Assembly: GCF_001401805.1 (NCBI RefSeq)
Contig: NZ_LKDW01000004.1
Span: forward strand, 1-64,000
DNA from: Pseudoalteromonas sp. P1-25
GTDB taxonomy: Bacteria; Pseudomonadota; Gammaproteobacteria; Enterobacterales; Alteromonadaceae
Direction of reading: 5' to 3'
DNA length: 64,000 bases
In this document: positions 1-8,348 of the stretch, one piece after another
Layout of the letters: every line of letters starts with the position of its first letter
How positions within the stretch are numbered: the first letter of the stretch is position 1
Translations under genes and position numbers: made by a program
Notes under the pieces: model-generated
What the model was told of the DNA's origin: nothing
Database searches by the model: none
Seen by the model: the letters and a program-made list of their open reading frames with translations, nothing else

Positions 1-48
1 GATTCACTTGGCGATATGACACCAATAGGTTATCTTAAGGTGGCATAA
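1..48 (+). CDS. C-terminal tail of a probable IS3-family transposase (partial)
   Basis: The first frame is open from base 1 to a TAA at 46-48 and encodes 15 residues ending DSLGDMTPIGYLKVA. This resembles the extreme C-terminus of IS3-family OrfB integrases, which often end in S/LGxMTPxEY-like strings. The rest of the gene lies to the left of the window. With only 15 residues the family call is an inference from resemblance. Confidence 0.4.
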   Translation, partial: DSLGDMTPIGYLKVA

Positions 49-73
49 AATTCTATGAAAGAGCTGTACTAAA

Positions 74-448
74 TTGGGTGGAGTTACAATTACAGGCTCA
101 ATTAGAGATGCTGAGATTGAAAAACTAAATTTAACTAAAGCTTTATTGAAGCTCACTAGAGGTGAGTTTGTGCATGATGATCTTGAATTTAGGTGTAGTG
201 GTTTAATGTACAGCCTTGAGACTGATGACTTTTCTCCAAAAGGGTTGGATATAATTCCTCTATGGGAGGGGGAGTCTTCGATAACAGGATTCTACCTATT
301 TGACTCGAAGCCGATTTTTATAAAATATTATATTGATGATATTGATTCACTGATACCAATCGGAAAGTCCGTTAGTAACTTAGTTGATTATTTGGTTACA
401 GAATTCGGTGAAAATGAGGATGAACTTAAAATGATCTTATCACAATAA
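74..448 (+). CDS. Hypothetical protein resembling polymorphic-toxin immunity proteins, possibly N-terminally truncated
   Basis: This is a 124-residue acidic ORF beginning at a TTG. No ATG is available in frame, because a stop at 56-58 closes the frame upstream. The central segment (PKGLDIIPLWEGESSITGFY, about residues 55-75) and the C-terminal half look like small single-domain immunity-type proteins. There is no signal peptide or membrane segment. The weak start lies 25 bases after the probable transposase stop, which suggests the 5' end was removed by insertion of a mobile element. The function is not known, and the immunity resemblance is an impression rather than a domain match. Confidence 0.4.
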   Translation: MGGVTITGSIRDAEIEKLNLTKALLKLTRGEFVHDDLEFRCSGLMYSLETDDFSPKGLDIIPLWEGESSITGFYLFDSKPIFIKYYIDDIDSLIPIGKSVSNLVDYLVTEFGENEDELKMILSQ

Positions 449-1005
449 ATCAAGCACATAACAAGCGACTATGTCATCAAAAAAATTAGAATGACCCCCA
501 CTCTAACTTTTAGATAATATTCAATTAATGCATAGTATTCACTACGGTTTAAGAATACGAATCACGCTAAAAGCTGAGCTATATTGATAATATGAAAGTT
601 AAATCGTTAGCTCAATAGGCGCCAGCAATTTTTATTAAATTAGCTAACTTCTCTTTCAGTAAAAAAACGAAATGTTACGGATAATAAATTGATCTTACAG
701 GTTAAAACGAATGTGAGTGCTTTTACTTTACGCTACGGTACCTGTATTGCCTTGTTCATAAATGAGAAAGCTGAAAAACATGATGCATTAAAAAAAGGGG
801 AGCCCTTTATACCAAAATACGCCAATCAAGCACCTATAATTCCCTCTAAAACGTCCATTAAAACAGCCGCAAATTCTCTTCTTATATTTTATGTGCAATA
901 TCTATAACTGATTGAACCAAAATAGGAACTCGGCTATGGTTGATTCATTAATAAAAATAAATTCAAAACGAGTTAATTTACAAGCTCGTTAGTTGCTGGA
1001 GACTT
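449..1005. other. Intergenic region without a convincing gene
   Basis: This AT-rich stretch of 557 bases has no supported gene. A 72-codon frame at 689-907 has no ribosome binding site and no recognisable domain, and I do not call it. At 492-511 a 20-base string around GACCCCCACTCTAA resembles the repeat at the right side of the transposase near 63,370 (see findings). Confidence 0.5.
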
Positions 1006-1239
1006 ATGAGTACAGCTGGAATTATTATTTTTGTGTTTCTCTTTATCACGTTTCTTTTCACTATAAGATATTTTTTCATTTTTGTAACAGCGTTTTGGCG
1101 TGGAAGGTTTAAATTAAAAGAGCTTAATTTCTGGTTGTTAGGTTTTATTATTTTTGTACTGACTTTTAATGTCACAATGAATTTTCACGAAGAGTTAGGG
1201 ATAAAGCAAACGTGTGCACAAAATGCAGCTTCTTGCTAA
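1006..1239 (+). CDS. Small inner-membrane protein, function unknown
   Basis: The 77-residue protein has two hydrophobic segments (about residues 5-28 and 42-58) separated by a short basic loop (WRGRFKLKEL), so it should be a two-pass membrane protein. A GGAG-like ribosome binding site (GCTGGAGACTT) precedes the ATG by a suitable distance. It ends with two cysteines in a soluble tail. No family is recognised. It stands alone between accessory DNA and the SDR gene. Confidence 0.5.
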   Translation: MSTAGIIIFVFLFITFLFTIRYFFIFVTAFWRGRFKLKELNFWLLGFIIFVLTFNVTMNFHEELGIKQTCAQNAASC

Positions 1240-1319
1240 GTATTGCTAATTTATGCCAATTACTTATTGTTTTGTAAAGCATTCCATATTCCTCCAATAT
1301 CATTATTTAAGGATGACTT

Positions 1320-2072
1320 ATGAATAACACAAAAGTGGTTTTAATAACGGGTGGAGGTCGAGGTATTGGTGCTGCTACGTCTAAATTATTTGCATCAAAA
1401 GGGTATGCGGTTTGTATCAATTACAAATCTAATCGAGCTTCGGCTGAAGCTGTCGCAAGCGATATTAGGGCTGCGGGTAATCGTTGTATTACAGTCCAAG
1501 CAGATGTTTCGGTTGAGGATGATGTAGTAAGGCTGTTTAAAAAAATTGATTCAGAGCTAGGCCCTCTATCAGTACTTGTTAATAACGCTGGTATTTTACG
1601 TAAGCAGTCGCGTTTGGAGAATTTAACAGCTGAAAGAATTAATACTATTTTAGCAAACAACGTGACTAGTTACTTTTTGTGCTGCCGAGAGGCCATAAAG
1701 CGTATGTCTACACGTCATGGCGGAAACGGAGGGGTTATTGTAAATGTTTCATCGGGGGCGTCTCGTTCAGGTTCACCGAATGAATATATTGATTATGCTG
1801 CCTCAAAAGGGGCTATAGATACACTCACCAAAGGATTATCACTAGAAGTTGCCTGTGAAGGCATTAGAGTTAATTGTGTGCGCCCTGGGTTAATTAATAC
1901 GCAAATGCACGCTGATGGTGGTGAACCTGAAAGAGTAGAAAGGCTAAAGGAGCTTATTCCTCTTAAGCGTGGAGGTGAACCTGAGGAAGTGGCCGAAGCT
2001 ATTTATTGGCTTTCATCGGCAAAGTCATCGTTTTCAACAGGGAATTTTTTAGACTTATGTGGTGGCCTCTAA
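1320..2072 (+). CDS. SDR-family NAD(P)-dependent oxidoreductase
   Basis: This is a 250-residue classical short-chain dehydrogenase. The cofactor-binding TGGGRGIG motif is at residues 10-17, NNAG at 88-91, the catalytic Ser at about 145, and the YxxxK pair at Tyr159 and Lys163 (DYAASKGA). The C-terminal PGLINT segment follows the usual SDR pattern. An AAGGATG ribosome binding site precedes the ATG. It resembles glucose or 3-oxoacyl-ACP reductase-like enzymes (FabG or YgfF types), but the substrate cannot be read from sequence. It appears monocistronic. Confidence 0.85.
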   Translation: MNNTKVVLITGGGRGIGAATSKLFASKGYAVCINYKSNRASAEAVASDIRAAGNRCITVQADVSVEDDVVRLFKKIDSELGPLSVLVNNAGILRKQSRLENLTAERINTILANNVTSYFLCCREAIKRMSTRHGGNGGVIVNVSSGASRSGSPNEYIDYAASKGAIDTLTKGLSLEVACEGIRVNCVRPGLINTQMHADGGEPERVERLKELIPLKRGGEPEEVAEAIYWLSSAKSSFSTGNFLDLCGGL

Positions 2073-2493
2073 TACATAGCAAGCCAATGTAATGGCAATT
2101 CCCCAAGCTTAGCACTTTTAAGTGGGTGTTAAAATTTAATAGGGGGTTGAACATGCTACTCGACTTCTCAGTTCTAGTTCACAAGCCTTTATTAATCAAG
2201 TGTTTATACTAAGCCTAGCTGCGACGCATTGTTCAGTATTTCGATTTTAAAGCACTCACTGGCTTTAACTAAGTAAAAGCTGGATTAGCCGCATTTATTA
2301 AACACAACTATCCAAACATAATTATTCAAATACAACTTCCCCAAACGCAGCTAAGCATAAAAGCTTCGCCAAATAACGTTATTTTAGTAAACGCGAGTTC
2401 ATATTGCCGTGTGTAATATCTTTACACGCATTTTAAGTTAGGCGCTCATACTGGGCGCTTATTTTTAGACTCATTTTACTAGAGATACTTTTT
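2073..2493. other. Intergenic region upstream of opgG
   Basis: These 421 bases are AT-rich and have no supported ORF. They presumably carry the terminator of the SDR gene and the promoter of opgG. A direct repeat of GGCGCT occurs just before opgG, near 2441-2458. I see no strong inverted repeat. Confidence 0.4.
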
Positions 2494-4032
2494 ATGAAGT
2501 TAAAGTTATTTATTGCCGCTATTATTGCCTCCTCTGTGTCGTTACACGCGGCGCAAGCACAAGCAAGTGCTAAGTTTACTTTTGAAGATTTAAAAGCAAT
2601 GGCAAAAGCCTCTGCCAAAAAGCCTTATACGCCAACTGCAGTTCCTGCACCTGATCTTATTGATAAAATTACCTATGACGAACATTGGAAAATACGCTTT
2701 AAAGAAGATGAAACCCTCTACCCAAATGGCAAAAAGGCACCGGTGCAGTTATTTTACCCAGGGCGATATTTTCCTGAGCCGGTAAGTATTTATATCAGAG
2801 ATGATAAAAACAACGTAAAAGAACTGCCTTTTAATAATGCGCTTTTTGATATGCCTGACGACAGCCCTGCCCACGACCTGCCAGAAGGGTTTGGGTTTGC
2901 AGGTTTTAGAATTATGCGCCCTGATATAAAACCAGATTGGATATCGTTTTTGGGGGCGTCTTATTTTAGAACTGATGGCCCACAAGGGCAATATGGGTTG
3001 TCGGCTCGCGGTATTGCAATAAATACCGGTATGAGTGAGCCAGAAGAATTTCCGCGCTTTTCGGCATTTTGGTTAGGCCCTGCAGAAAATAAAGGTGAAA
3101 GCATGTCTGTGTGGGCATTGCTTGAGGGACCCTCTGTTACAGGTGCTTATCGGTTTGGTTTAAGTAAAGACAACAAAGAGGCCAAAGGGCATGTTACCTC
3201 TGTAAGTGCTAATTTGTATATGCGCGCCGATGTAGAGCGCTTAGGCATAGCACCGCTAACGAGTATGTATTGGTACTCAGAAAAAGATAAAACACAAGCT
3301 AAAGACTGGCGCCCAGAAATTCACGATAGCGATGGCTTAGCGATTCATACTGGATCGGGCCAGTATATTTGGCGACCGTTAAATAATCCGCAATCGGTGT
3401 CGACCAATAGCTTTATTGATGAGAACCCAAAAGGCTTTGGTTTAATCCAAAGAGATCGCGACTTTAATAACTACCAAGACGATGGCGTGTTTTACAATAA
3501 GCGCTCATCAGCATGGATAAAACCTCAGGGTGATTGGGGTAAAGGTGCTGTGCAGCTAATCGAAATTCCAACTAAAGATGAAACGTTTGATAACATTGTT
3601 GCTTATTGGGTGCCTGAAAAAGAGGTACGTAAAGGCGATGAGTTTACCTTTTCTTATGATATTGAGTGGCGTCCACTCGATCCAAAATTAAAAAACCTAG
3701 CAAGTGTTGTTAATACTCGCCAAGGGCAGGGCGGAGTTCCTGGCCAGCCTACTCCTGAGGGCGTAAACAAAATGGTGATAGACTTTGAAGGGCCTGTATT
3801 AAAAGGCCTAGACAGAGAAAGCGGTATAAAGCCTATAGTTGAAGCCAGCAACGGCGAAATATTAGAGCCAATTGGTGCTTACCCAATAGTGGGTACCAAC
3901 CAATGGCGATTAGCATTTGACTACAAACAAAGCAATAACGACCCCGTAAGCATACGCGCGTATTTAGTTGATAAAAACGAAGAGCCGATAACCGAAACAT
4001 GGGTAAGTGATGCAAAGGTAACGATTGAGTAA
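2494..4032 (+). CDS. opgG: Periplasmic glucan biosynthesis protein OpgG (MdoG family)
   Basis: The 512-residue protein begins with a Sec signal peptide (hydrophobic stretch with a cleavage region ending AAQAQA) and continues directly into the OpgG/OpgD fold (FTFEDLKAMAKASAKKPY near residues 28-45). Length and start agree with the family. These proteins act in the periplasm on osmoregulated beta-glucan backbones, and the related OpgD has been assigned beta-1,2-glucanase activity. The glucosyltransferase gene opgH usually follows opgG but is absent here: a hairpin and an unrelated small gene come next. The enzyme must therefore work with an OpgH encoded elsewhere or act on another beta-glucan. 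Confidence 0.85.
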   Translation: MKLKLFIAAIIASSVSLHAAQAQASAKFTFEDLKAMAKASAKKPYTPTAVPAPDLIDKITYDEHWKIRFKEDETLYPNGKKAPVQLFYPGRYFPEPVSIYIRDDKNNVKELPFNNALFDMPDDSPAHDLPEGFGFAGFRIMRPDIKPDWISFLGASYFRTDGPQGQYGLSARGIAINTGMSEPEEFPRFSAFWLGPAENKGESMSVWALLEGPSVTGAYRFGLSKDNKEAKGHVTSVSANLYMRADVERLGIAPLTSMYWYSEKDKTQAKDWRPEIHDSDGLAIHTGSGQYIWRPLNNPQSVSTNSFIDENPKGFGLIQRDRDFNNYQDDGVFYNKRSSAWIKPQGDWGKGAVQLIEIPTKDETFDNIVAYWVPEKEVRKGDEFTFSYDIEWRPLDPKLKNLASVVNTRQGQGGVPGQPTPEGVNKMVIDFEGPVLKGLDRESGIKPIVEASNGEILEPIGAYPIVGTNQWRLAFDYKQSNNDPVSIRAYLVDKNEEPITETWVSDAKVTIE

Positions 4033-4047
4033 CTATAAAAATTAAAG

Positions 4048-4083
4048 CGGGTGGCCCTAAAGTTAGTTTTATGTAGCCACCCG
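4048..4083 (+). terminator. Hairpin downstream of opgG
   Basis: Perfect 8-bp arms CGGGTGGC (4048-4055) and GCCACCCG (4076-4083) flank a 20-base loop, 16 bases after the opgG stop. There is no T-tract on the plus strand, so it may be a weak terminator or an mRNA-stabilising hairpin. Confidence 0.45.
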
Positions 4084-4299
4084 AACAACTGCATAATAAA
4101 TGTTTTTAGCGAGGGTTAGCTAAAGCAATTCTCTTATTTCAATATACATCTAATACTTAGTTATAAATTTAATAGGCTTGGCTAACTACTTGGTGAATTG
4201 GCTATTTTAAGTTGCTCCTACTTGTTTTTATGTTTGCTTGTGTGAATAATAAACATTCGCTCAGGAAAAATAATAAAAGTAATTAAATTAAGGATATAT

Positions 4300-4611
4300 A
4301 TGAAACTTTACCCATACTCAAAAATTAAAACAGAAAACCTTAAGGGCCTGCTTATCGCTTCTAGAATGCTTGGGTTTTTGAGTTACATACTGTTTTTTGT
4401 AGCTATTTGCATTGGTTTATTTGGTATTTTCTCTAATCTTGGCGCACCTAAAGACTTAGGAAATGGAATAGTTATGTCTGCACCAAATGCCGGTTTACCT
4501 GTGATGATAATGGCAATGTGGGGTGCAGTATCGTCAGTCTGTATTTTAGCTTTTAGTGGCTTATGTGCAGCGGTTGTTTCATGCGAATACAAATATACAA
4601 AGTCTGTTTAG
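4300..4611 (+). CDS. Small membrane protein, function unknown
   Basis: This 103-residue protein has two predicted membrane segments (about residues 15-42 and 65-92) and short basic termini. A TTAAGGAT ribosome binding site precedes the ATG. It is followed directly by a strong terminator hairpin, so it is a single-gene unit. No domain is recognised. Confidence 0.55.
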   Translation: MKLYPYSKIKTENLKGLLIASRMLGFLSYILFFVAICIGLFGIFSNLGAPKDLGNGIVMSAPNAGLPVMIMAMWGAVSSVCILAFSGLCAAVVSCEYKYTKSV

Positions 4612-4624
4612 CTATATACCGGAG

Positions 4625-4666
4625 TATTTAGATAGTAAAAAAAAAAGGGCTTCTACTATCTAAATA
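4625..4666 (+). terminator. Terminator-like 13-bp hairpin
   Basis: Perfect 13-base arms TATTTAGATAGTA (4625-4637) and TACTATCTAAATA (4654-4666) enclose a 16-base loop containing an A-run. It sits 13 bases after the stop of the small membrane protein gene and is followed by an AT-rich stretch ending TTTATTTTT. Confidence 0.6.
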
Positions 4667-5143
4667 TTTATTTTTAAGACTAGGTCAACTACCACGAACA
4701 ACTCTCAACTTTTTGTATCTCCTCCTTACCTCAACAGCCTGAAACTCATTTAAAAAAACACAAAAGAAAGTCGAATCTAGCCTTTATTGTGAGTGAATTG
4801 TAGCTAATTTACCTTGATTAACCCTAATTTATAGTTAAAATGGTCGGCTTATTTAACGAACGTGCCTACTTTATTACTGACACCGTAATAGAAGCAGCAC
4901 TAATAGATGTAAATACCAAGCGTGCATTTTAAGGCGTGTTATTTACCTCGTTTATTACTAATCCACAATAATACTTGATCATTTTACGGGGCTAAACGTC
5001 TTGCTACCTGTTAAAAAAAACTCATTTAGAGCGACTAAATAGCGAACTTTTGCCCAGCTATCAACACGGGTTTCCCTTCTTAAAATAGATTACTTAATTA
5101 AGCGAGTTAGTATTTTTAAATTTACGCTAGGACGAAAATTGGT
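4667..5143. other. Intergenic region with a possible gene fossil
   Basis: No complete gene is seen. A 30-codon plus-strand frame at 4840-4932 (MVGLFNERAYFITDTVIEAA, then LIDVNTKRAF) and the codons after its stop (GVLFTSFITNP) use codons like those of nearby genes. This looks like a decayed fragment of a larger protein. The family is not recognised. Confidence 0.3.
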
Positions 5144-5704
5144 TTGATCTCATTAAACGATGACTTAATGGTAGGTAAAGGGGCGCATAGAACGTGTTAT
5201 AGGCACCCTGAGGCACATAATTTATGTATTAAAGTAAGCCATGATGGGTTTTCGCAAGAACAAGACCAAGAGTTGGCTTATTATAAGCGACTTAGTAACC
5301 GAAATATTCAGTGGCAGTTATTAGCGCGATACCATGGTACGGTGCAAACCAATATTGGCACAGGGTACGTGTTTGATTTAGTGATTGATGCAAATAATCA
5401 GCCGGCTAAAACCCTTGAGCATTATTTAAATCAGCCAAATAGTGAAGCACTAGTCGAGCCGCTATTAAAGCTAAAAGATTATTTAATACATAACCTAGTG
5501 ATCACCAAAGAAATAAAACCACGCAATATAGCGTGTGTTAATAATAACGGCACCATTGAGCAATGTGTAGTGGTGGATGATATTGGTAATACTGAGTTTT
5601 TTCCTATTAGTAATTATGTGAGCTCATCGGCTAAGCGTAAGATAAATAGAAAATGGCAACGTTTTGAAGCGAGTTTAAATGAGCTTGGCTTAAGCCTTAA
5701 TTAA
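5144..5704 (+). CDS. yrbL: YrbL family protein (PhoP-regulatory-network protein, kinase-like fold)
   Basis: The 186-residue protein matches the pattern of the YrbL-PhoP_reg family. The N-terminal GKGAHRTCYRHP is a glycine-rich-loop-like segment, followed by CIKVSH (the lysine in a VAIK-like position), FDLVID and a C-terminal PRNIACVNNN resembling a kinase catalytic loop. No ATG fits the family N-terminus, so the TTG start after a GCTAGGACG ribosome binding site is preferred. In enterobacteria yrbL is a PhoP/PhoQ and PmrAB target of unclear role. The gene stands alone and converges on the hpx-like block. Confidence 0.75.
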   Translation: MISLNDDLMVGKGAHRTCYRHPEAHNLCIKVSHDGFSQEQDQELAYYKRLSNRNIQWQLLARYHGTVQTNIGTGYVFDLVIDANNQPAKTLEHYLNQPNSEALVEPLLKLKDYLIHNLVITKEIKPRNIACVNNNGTIEQCVVVDDIGNTEFFPISNYVSSSAKRKINRKWQRFEASLNELGLSLN

Positions 5705-5815
5705 GTTTAAAACACCGACTTTAAATACTGGCTTTAACTAATAATCACAGCCAAGTTTAATACGCAGGGCTAAGCTAACAGACATAACTTTACCCTGCGG
5801 ATGCATAAGCGTTTG

Positions 5816-7102
5816 TTACTTTTCTAACTCTTTTACATACAGCATAAGGGCGCTGTACATTACGCTAAGTGCTTTTGTTACATCCTCATCAATAACAGCT
5901 TCTGCGGGGTGATGGCTTATTCCGCCAGGGCTGCGTATAAACAGCATACCAACAGGGCAAATAGGGGCTATTGCCATGGCATCGTGCCCAGCGCCAGAGG
6001 CAAGTGAAGGCGAGGCTTGGTTATTCAATTTACAGGCACTGCTAAACAATTGTTGAATTTGAGTGTCGCACGCTACGGCGTCGGCCGCATGTGTCCATTG
6101 CCAATCGAGCGTTAAATTACGGCTAGTTGCAATTTGCTCCGCGCGGGTATGTACTGCATTAAGTAAAACTGCAAGGTCGTTATCGTTTTGTGCGCGTGCA
6201 TCTAGGCTTATAGTGGTTTTACCGGCAATGACATTTGTAGCGCCTGGGCGTGCTTGAATTTGCCCTACAGTGGCTACTTCACCATTACTGGCACTTTTTG
6301 CTAGTTGCTCTATGGCAAGGGTAAGCTCGGCGCAGCCTGCTAACGAATCTTGGCGTAAGTTCATTGGTGTAGTACCCGCGTGGCCGCTTTGGCCTGTTAG
6401 CGTGATCATAGCGCGCTTTGCCCCTGCAATGGCAGTAACAATGCCTAATGCTTGATTTACCGACTCAAGCACGGGGCCTTGCTCTATGTGGGTTTCCCAG
6501 TAACCGAGTAACTCGTTTTTATTAAGCGCTGCTTTTGCGTAATCATTTGGGTTTAGGCCAAAATCAAGCATGGCTTGGCGCATAGTAATGCCGTTTGTAT
6601 CTTCTATATTTAACCACTGCGGGTCAAACTCGTTTGCCAGTGCTTTTGAGCCAATTAATGTGGTGGCAAAGCGGGTGCCTTCTTCATCACAAAAACCCAC
6701 AACATCTAAATGAAACGGTAAATCAAGCTTAAGTGTATGCGCAAGGGCGGCTATTTCAATACCCAGTAATACCCCTAAAATACCATCAAATGCACCGGCG
6801 TTTGGTACTGTGTCGAGGTGTGAGCCAATAATTAAACGTTTAGCGTTTGGGTTAGATGATGCTAAACGCCCCCATAAATTGCCGACTTGGTCTTGCCACG
6901 ATTGCATGCCCGCCTCAGCCATCCACGCAGCAGTTACACGGTTACACTCTTTGTGCTCTTTAGATAAATACACACGGTGAATGCCACCTTGCATTTGCGA
7001 TAGGCCACTGAGCGTTTTACAGCGCAATAACGCGCGCGCGGCAAATTTATTAGCCAGCTCAGTGTTTAATAATGGCTCATGGAGGGGGCTTGCGATCGTC
7101 AT
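5816..7102 (-). CDS. Allantoate amidohydrolase / N-carbamoyl-amino-acid hydrolase family (HpxK/AllC-like)
   Basis: This is a 428-residue M20-family metallohydrolase. Metal ligands are visible: His95 in GSHLDTV, Asp106 in AFDGILG, the acidic pair 140-141 in CDEEGTRF, His205 in HIEQGP, and a late GAGHDAMAI motif. AllC enzymes convert allantoate to ureidoglycine, CO2 and ammonia, whereas closely related HyuC enzymes cleave carbamoyl amino acids. The preceding gene encodes a ureidoglycine-type aminotransferase, which favours allantoate. It is the last gene of the operon, 14 bases after that aminotransferase. Substrate assignment rests on context. Confidence 0.8.
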   Translation of the reverse strand: MTIASPLHEPLLNTELANKFAARALLRCKTLSGLSQMQGGIHRVYLSKEHKECNRVTAAWMAEAGMQSWQDQVGNLWGRLASSNPNAKRLIIGSHLDTVPNAGAFDGILGVLLGIEIAALAHTLKLDLPFHLDVVGFCDEEGTRFATTLIGSKALANEFDPQWLNIEDTNGITMRQAMLDFGLNPNDYAKAALNKNELLGYWETHIEQGPVLESVNQALGIVTAIAGAKRAMITLTGQSGHAGTTPMNLRQDSLAGCAELTLAIEQLAKSASNGEVATVGQIQARPGATNVIAGKTTISLDARAQNDNDLAVLLNAVHTRAEQIATSRNLTLDWQWTHAADAVACDTQIQQLFSSACKLNNQASPSLASGAGHDAMAIAPICPVGMLFIRSPGGISHHPAEAVIDEDVTKALSVMYSALMLYVKELEK

Positions 7103-7116
7103 GCTAAATCCTTTTT

Positions 7117-8346
7117 TTATTTATAATGGGCAAGGGCGGCAATAGCGGCTTCGCCTTTAGGGCCTTTATAGCCGTTGGCATGTAAGCAGGCATCTAGGCT
7201 TGCCAATGTTTGTAATACGGCATCTTTGCGGGCGTTGTAACCCATGGTGCCAATACGCCAAATTTTGCCATGCAGCGGGCCAAACGAGGTGCCAATTTCA
7301 ATACCAAAGTCGGTTAGCATTTGAGCGCGGACGTGGTCAGCATTAATGCCCTCGGGGATATACACACCCACTACGTTGTTCATTTTATGGTTTAAATCGC
7401 CAAATACATTTAAGCCTAGCGCTTGAATACCCGTTAGCATGGCATCGCCGTGTAACTTGTGGCGGGCAACGCAGTTATCTACGCCTTCTTCAATAACAAT
7501 GCGAGCGCATTCTGATGCGCAATACAGCATGCTGGTGGCTTCGGTGTGATGGTTAAGGCGCTCCTCGCCCCAATAGTTCATGATCATGCCTAAATCAAAG
7601 TAGTTTGAGCGTACAAATGGCTCGGTGCCGTCGGTATGATCGGCCGTGCGTATACCCGCTTCTACTTTTTTGCGCTTTTGGATCCAATCGGCGCATTTAT
7701 CGCTCAGTGTTAAAGGCGCAGAGCCAGAAGGACCGCCTAAACATTTTTGCAAACCAACCGAAAGCGCGTCGAGTTTCCACTCATCGGCGGGTAAATCGTT
7801 ACCTACAATCGAAGCAGTGGCATCGCAGTAAAATAATACGTCGTGCTTTTGGCAAATATCGCCAATGTGTTCAAGCGGTTGGTTCATAGTTGTAGAAGTA
7901 TCGCCCTGTACCATAGCAAGTACATGGGGTTTTACATCAACAATGGCTTTTTCTATTTGTTCGGGGGTAAATACCTCACCCCACGGGACTTCTATGGTGT
8001 GTACTTTTGCGCCTACGCGCTCGGCTATTTCAGCAAGCAAGTGGCCAAAGCGGCCCATAATGGGCACCAGCACTTTATCGCCGGGGCGTAAAATAGAGCA
8101 TAAAACGGCTTCTATGCCTGCGCGCGATGTACCGTCAACTAGCAGGGTCCATTCGTTTTTGGTTTTAAAAATTTCGCGATAGCGAGCCATGGTTTCGTTC
8201 ATAAAACCGGTCATTACTGGGTCGTATTGGCCAATTAGCTGCGCCGATATAGCACGTAGCACGCGTGGATCTGCGTTTATTGGGCCTGGGCCCATGAGTA
8301 ATCGCTGTGGCGGATTTAAAGTTTGAATTTGCGTGTCGCTAAACAT
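7117..8346 (-). CDS. PucG/HpxJ-type PLP aminotransferase ((S)-ureidoglycine-glyoxylate aminotransferase)
   Basis: The 409-residue class-V aminotransferase has the N-terminal LLMGPGPINADPRVL signature of the alanine-glyoxylate/PucG group. Asp175 is in YCDATAS, and the PLP lysine is Lys201 in SVGLQKCLGGPSG. PucG and HpxJ transfer the amino group of ureidoglycine to glyoxylate or another oxo acid, giving oxalurate. It is flanked by an allantoate amidohydrolase and an oxamate-amidohydrolase-like gene, which supports this over ordinary alanine-glyoxylate or serine-glyoxylate transamination. It starts 2 bases after the TSUP permease stop. Confidence 0.78.
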   Translation of the reverse strand: MFSDTQIQTLNPPQRLLMGPGPINADPRVLRAISAQLIGQYDPVMTGFMNETMARYREIFKTKNEWTLLVDGTSRAGIEAVLCSILRPGDKVLVPIMGRFGHLLAEIAERVGAKVHTIEVPWGEVFTPEQIEKAIVDVKPHVLAMVQGDTSTTMNQPLEHIGDICQKHDVLFYCDATASIVGNDLPADEWKLDALSVGLQKCLGGPSGSAPLTLSDKCADWIQKRKKVEAGIRTADHTDGTEPFVRSNYFDLGMIMNYWGEERLNHHTEATSMLYCASECARIVIEEGVDNCVARHKLHGDAMLTGIQALGLNVFGDLNHKMNNVVGVYIPEGINADHVRAQMLTDFGIEIGTSFGPLHGKIWRIGTMGYNARKDAVLQTLASLDACLHANGYKGPKGEAAIAALAHYK

Positions 8347-8348
8347 GT

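Noticed and set aside
689-907. 72-codon plus-strand frame
   Set aside because: No ribosome binding site, no recognisable domain and a chance-like composition in AT-rich intergenic DNA.
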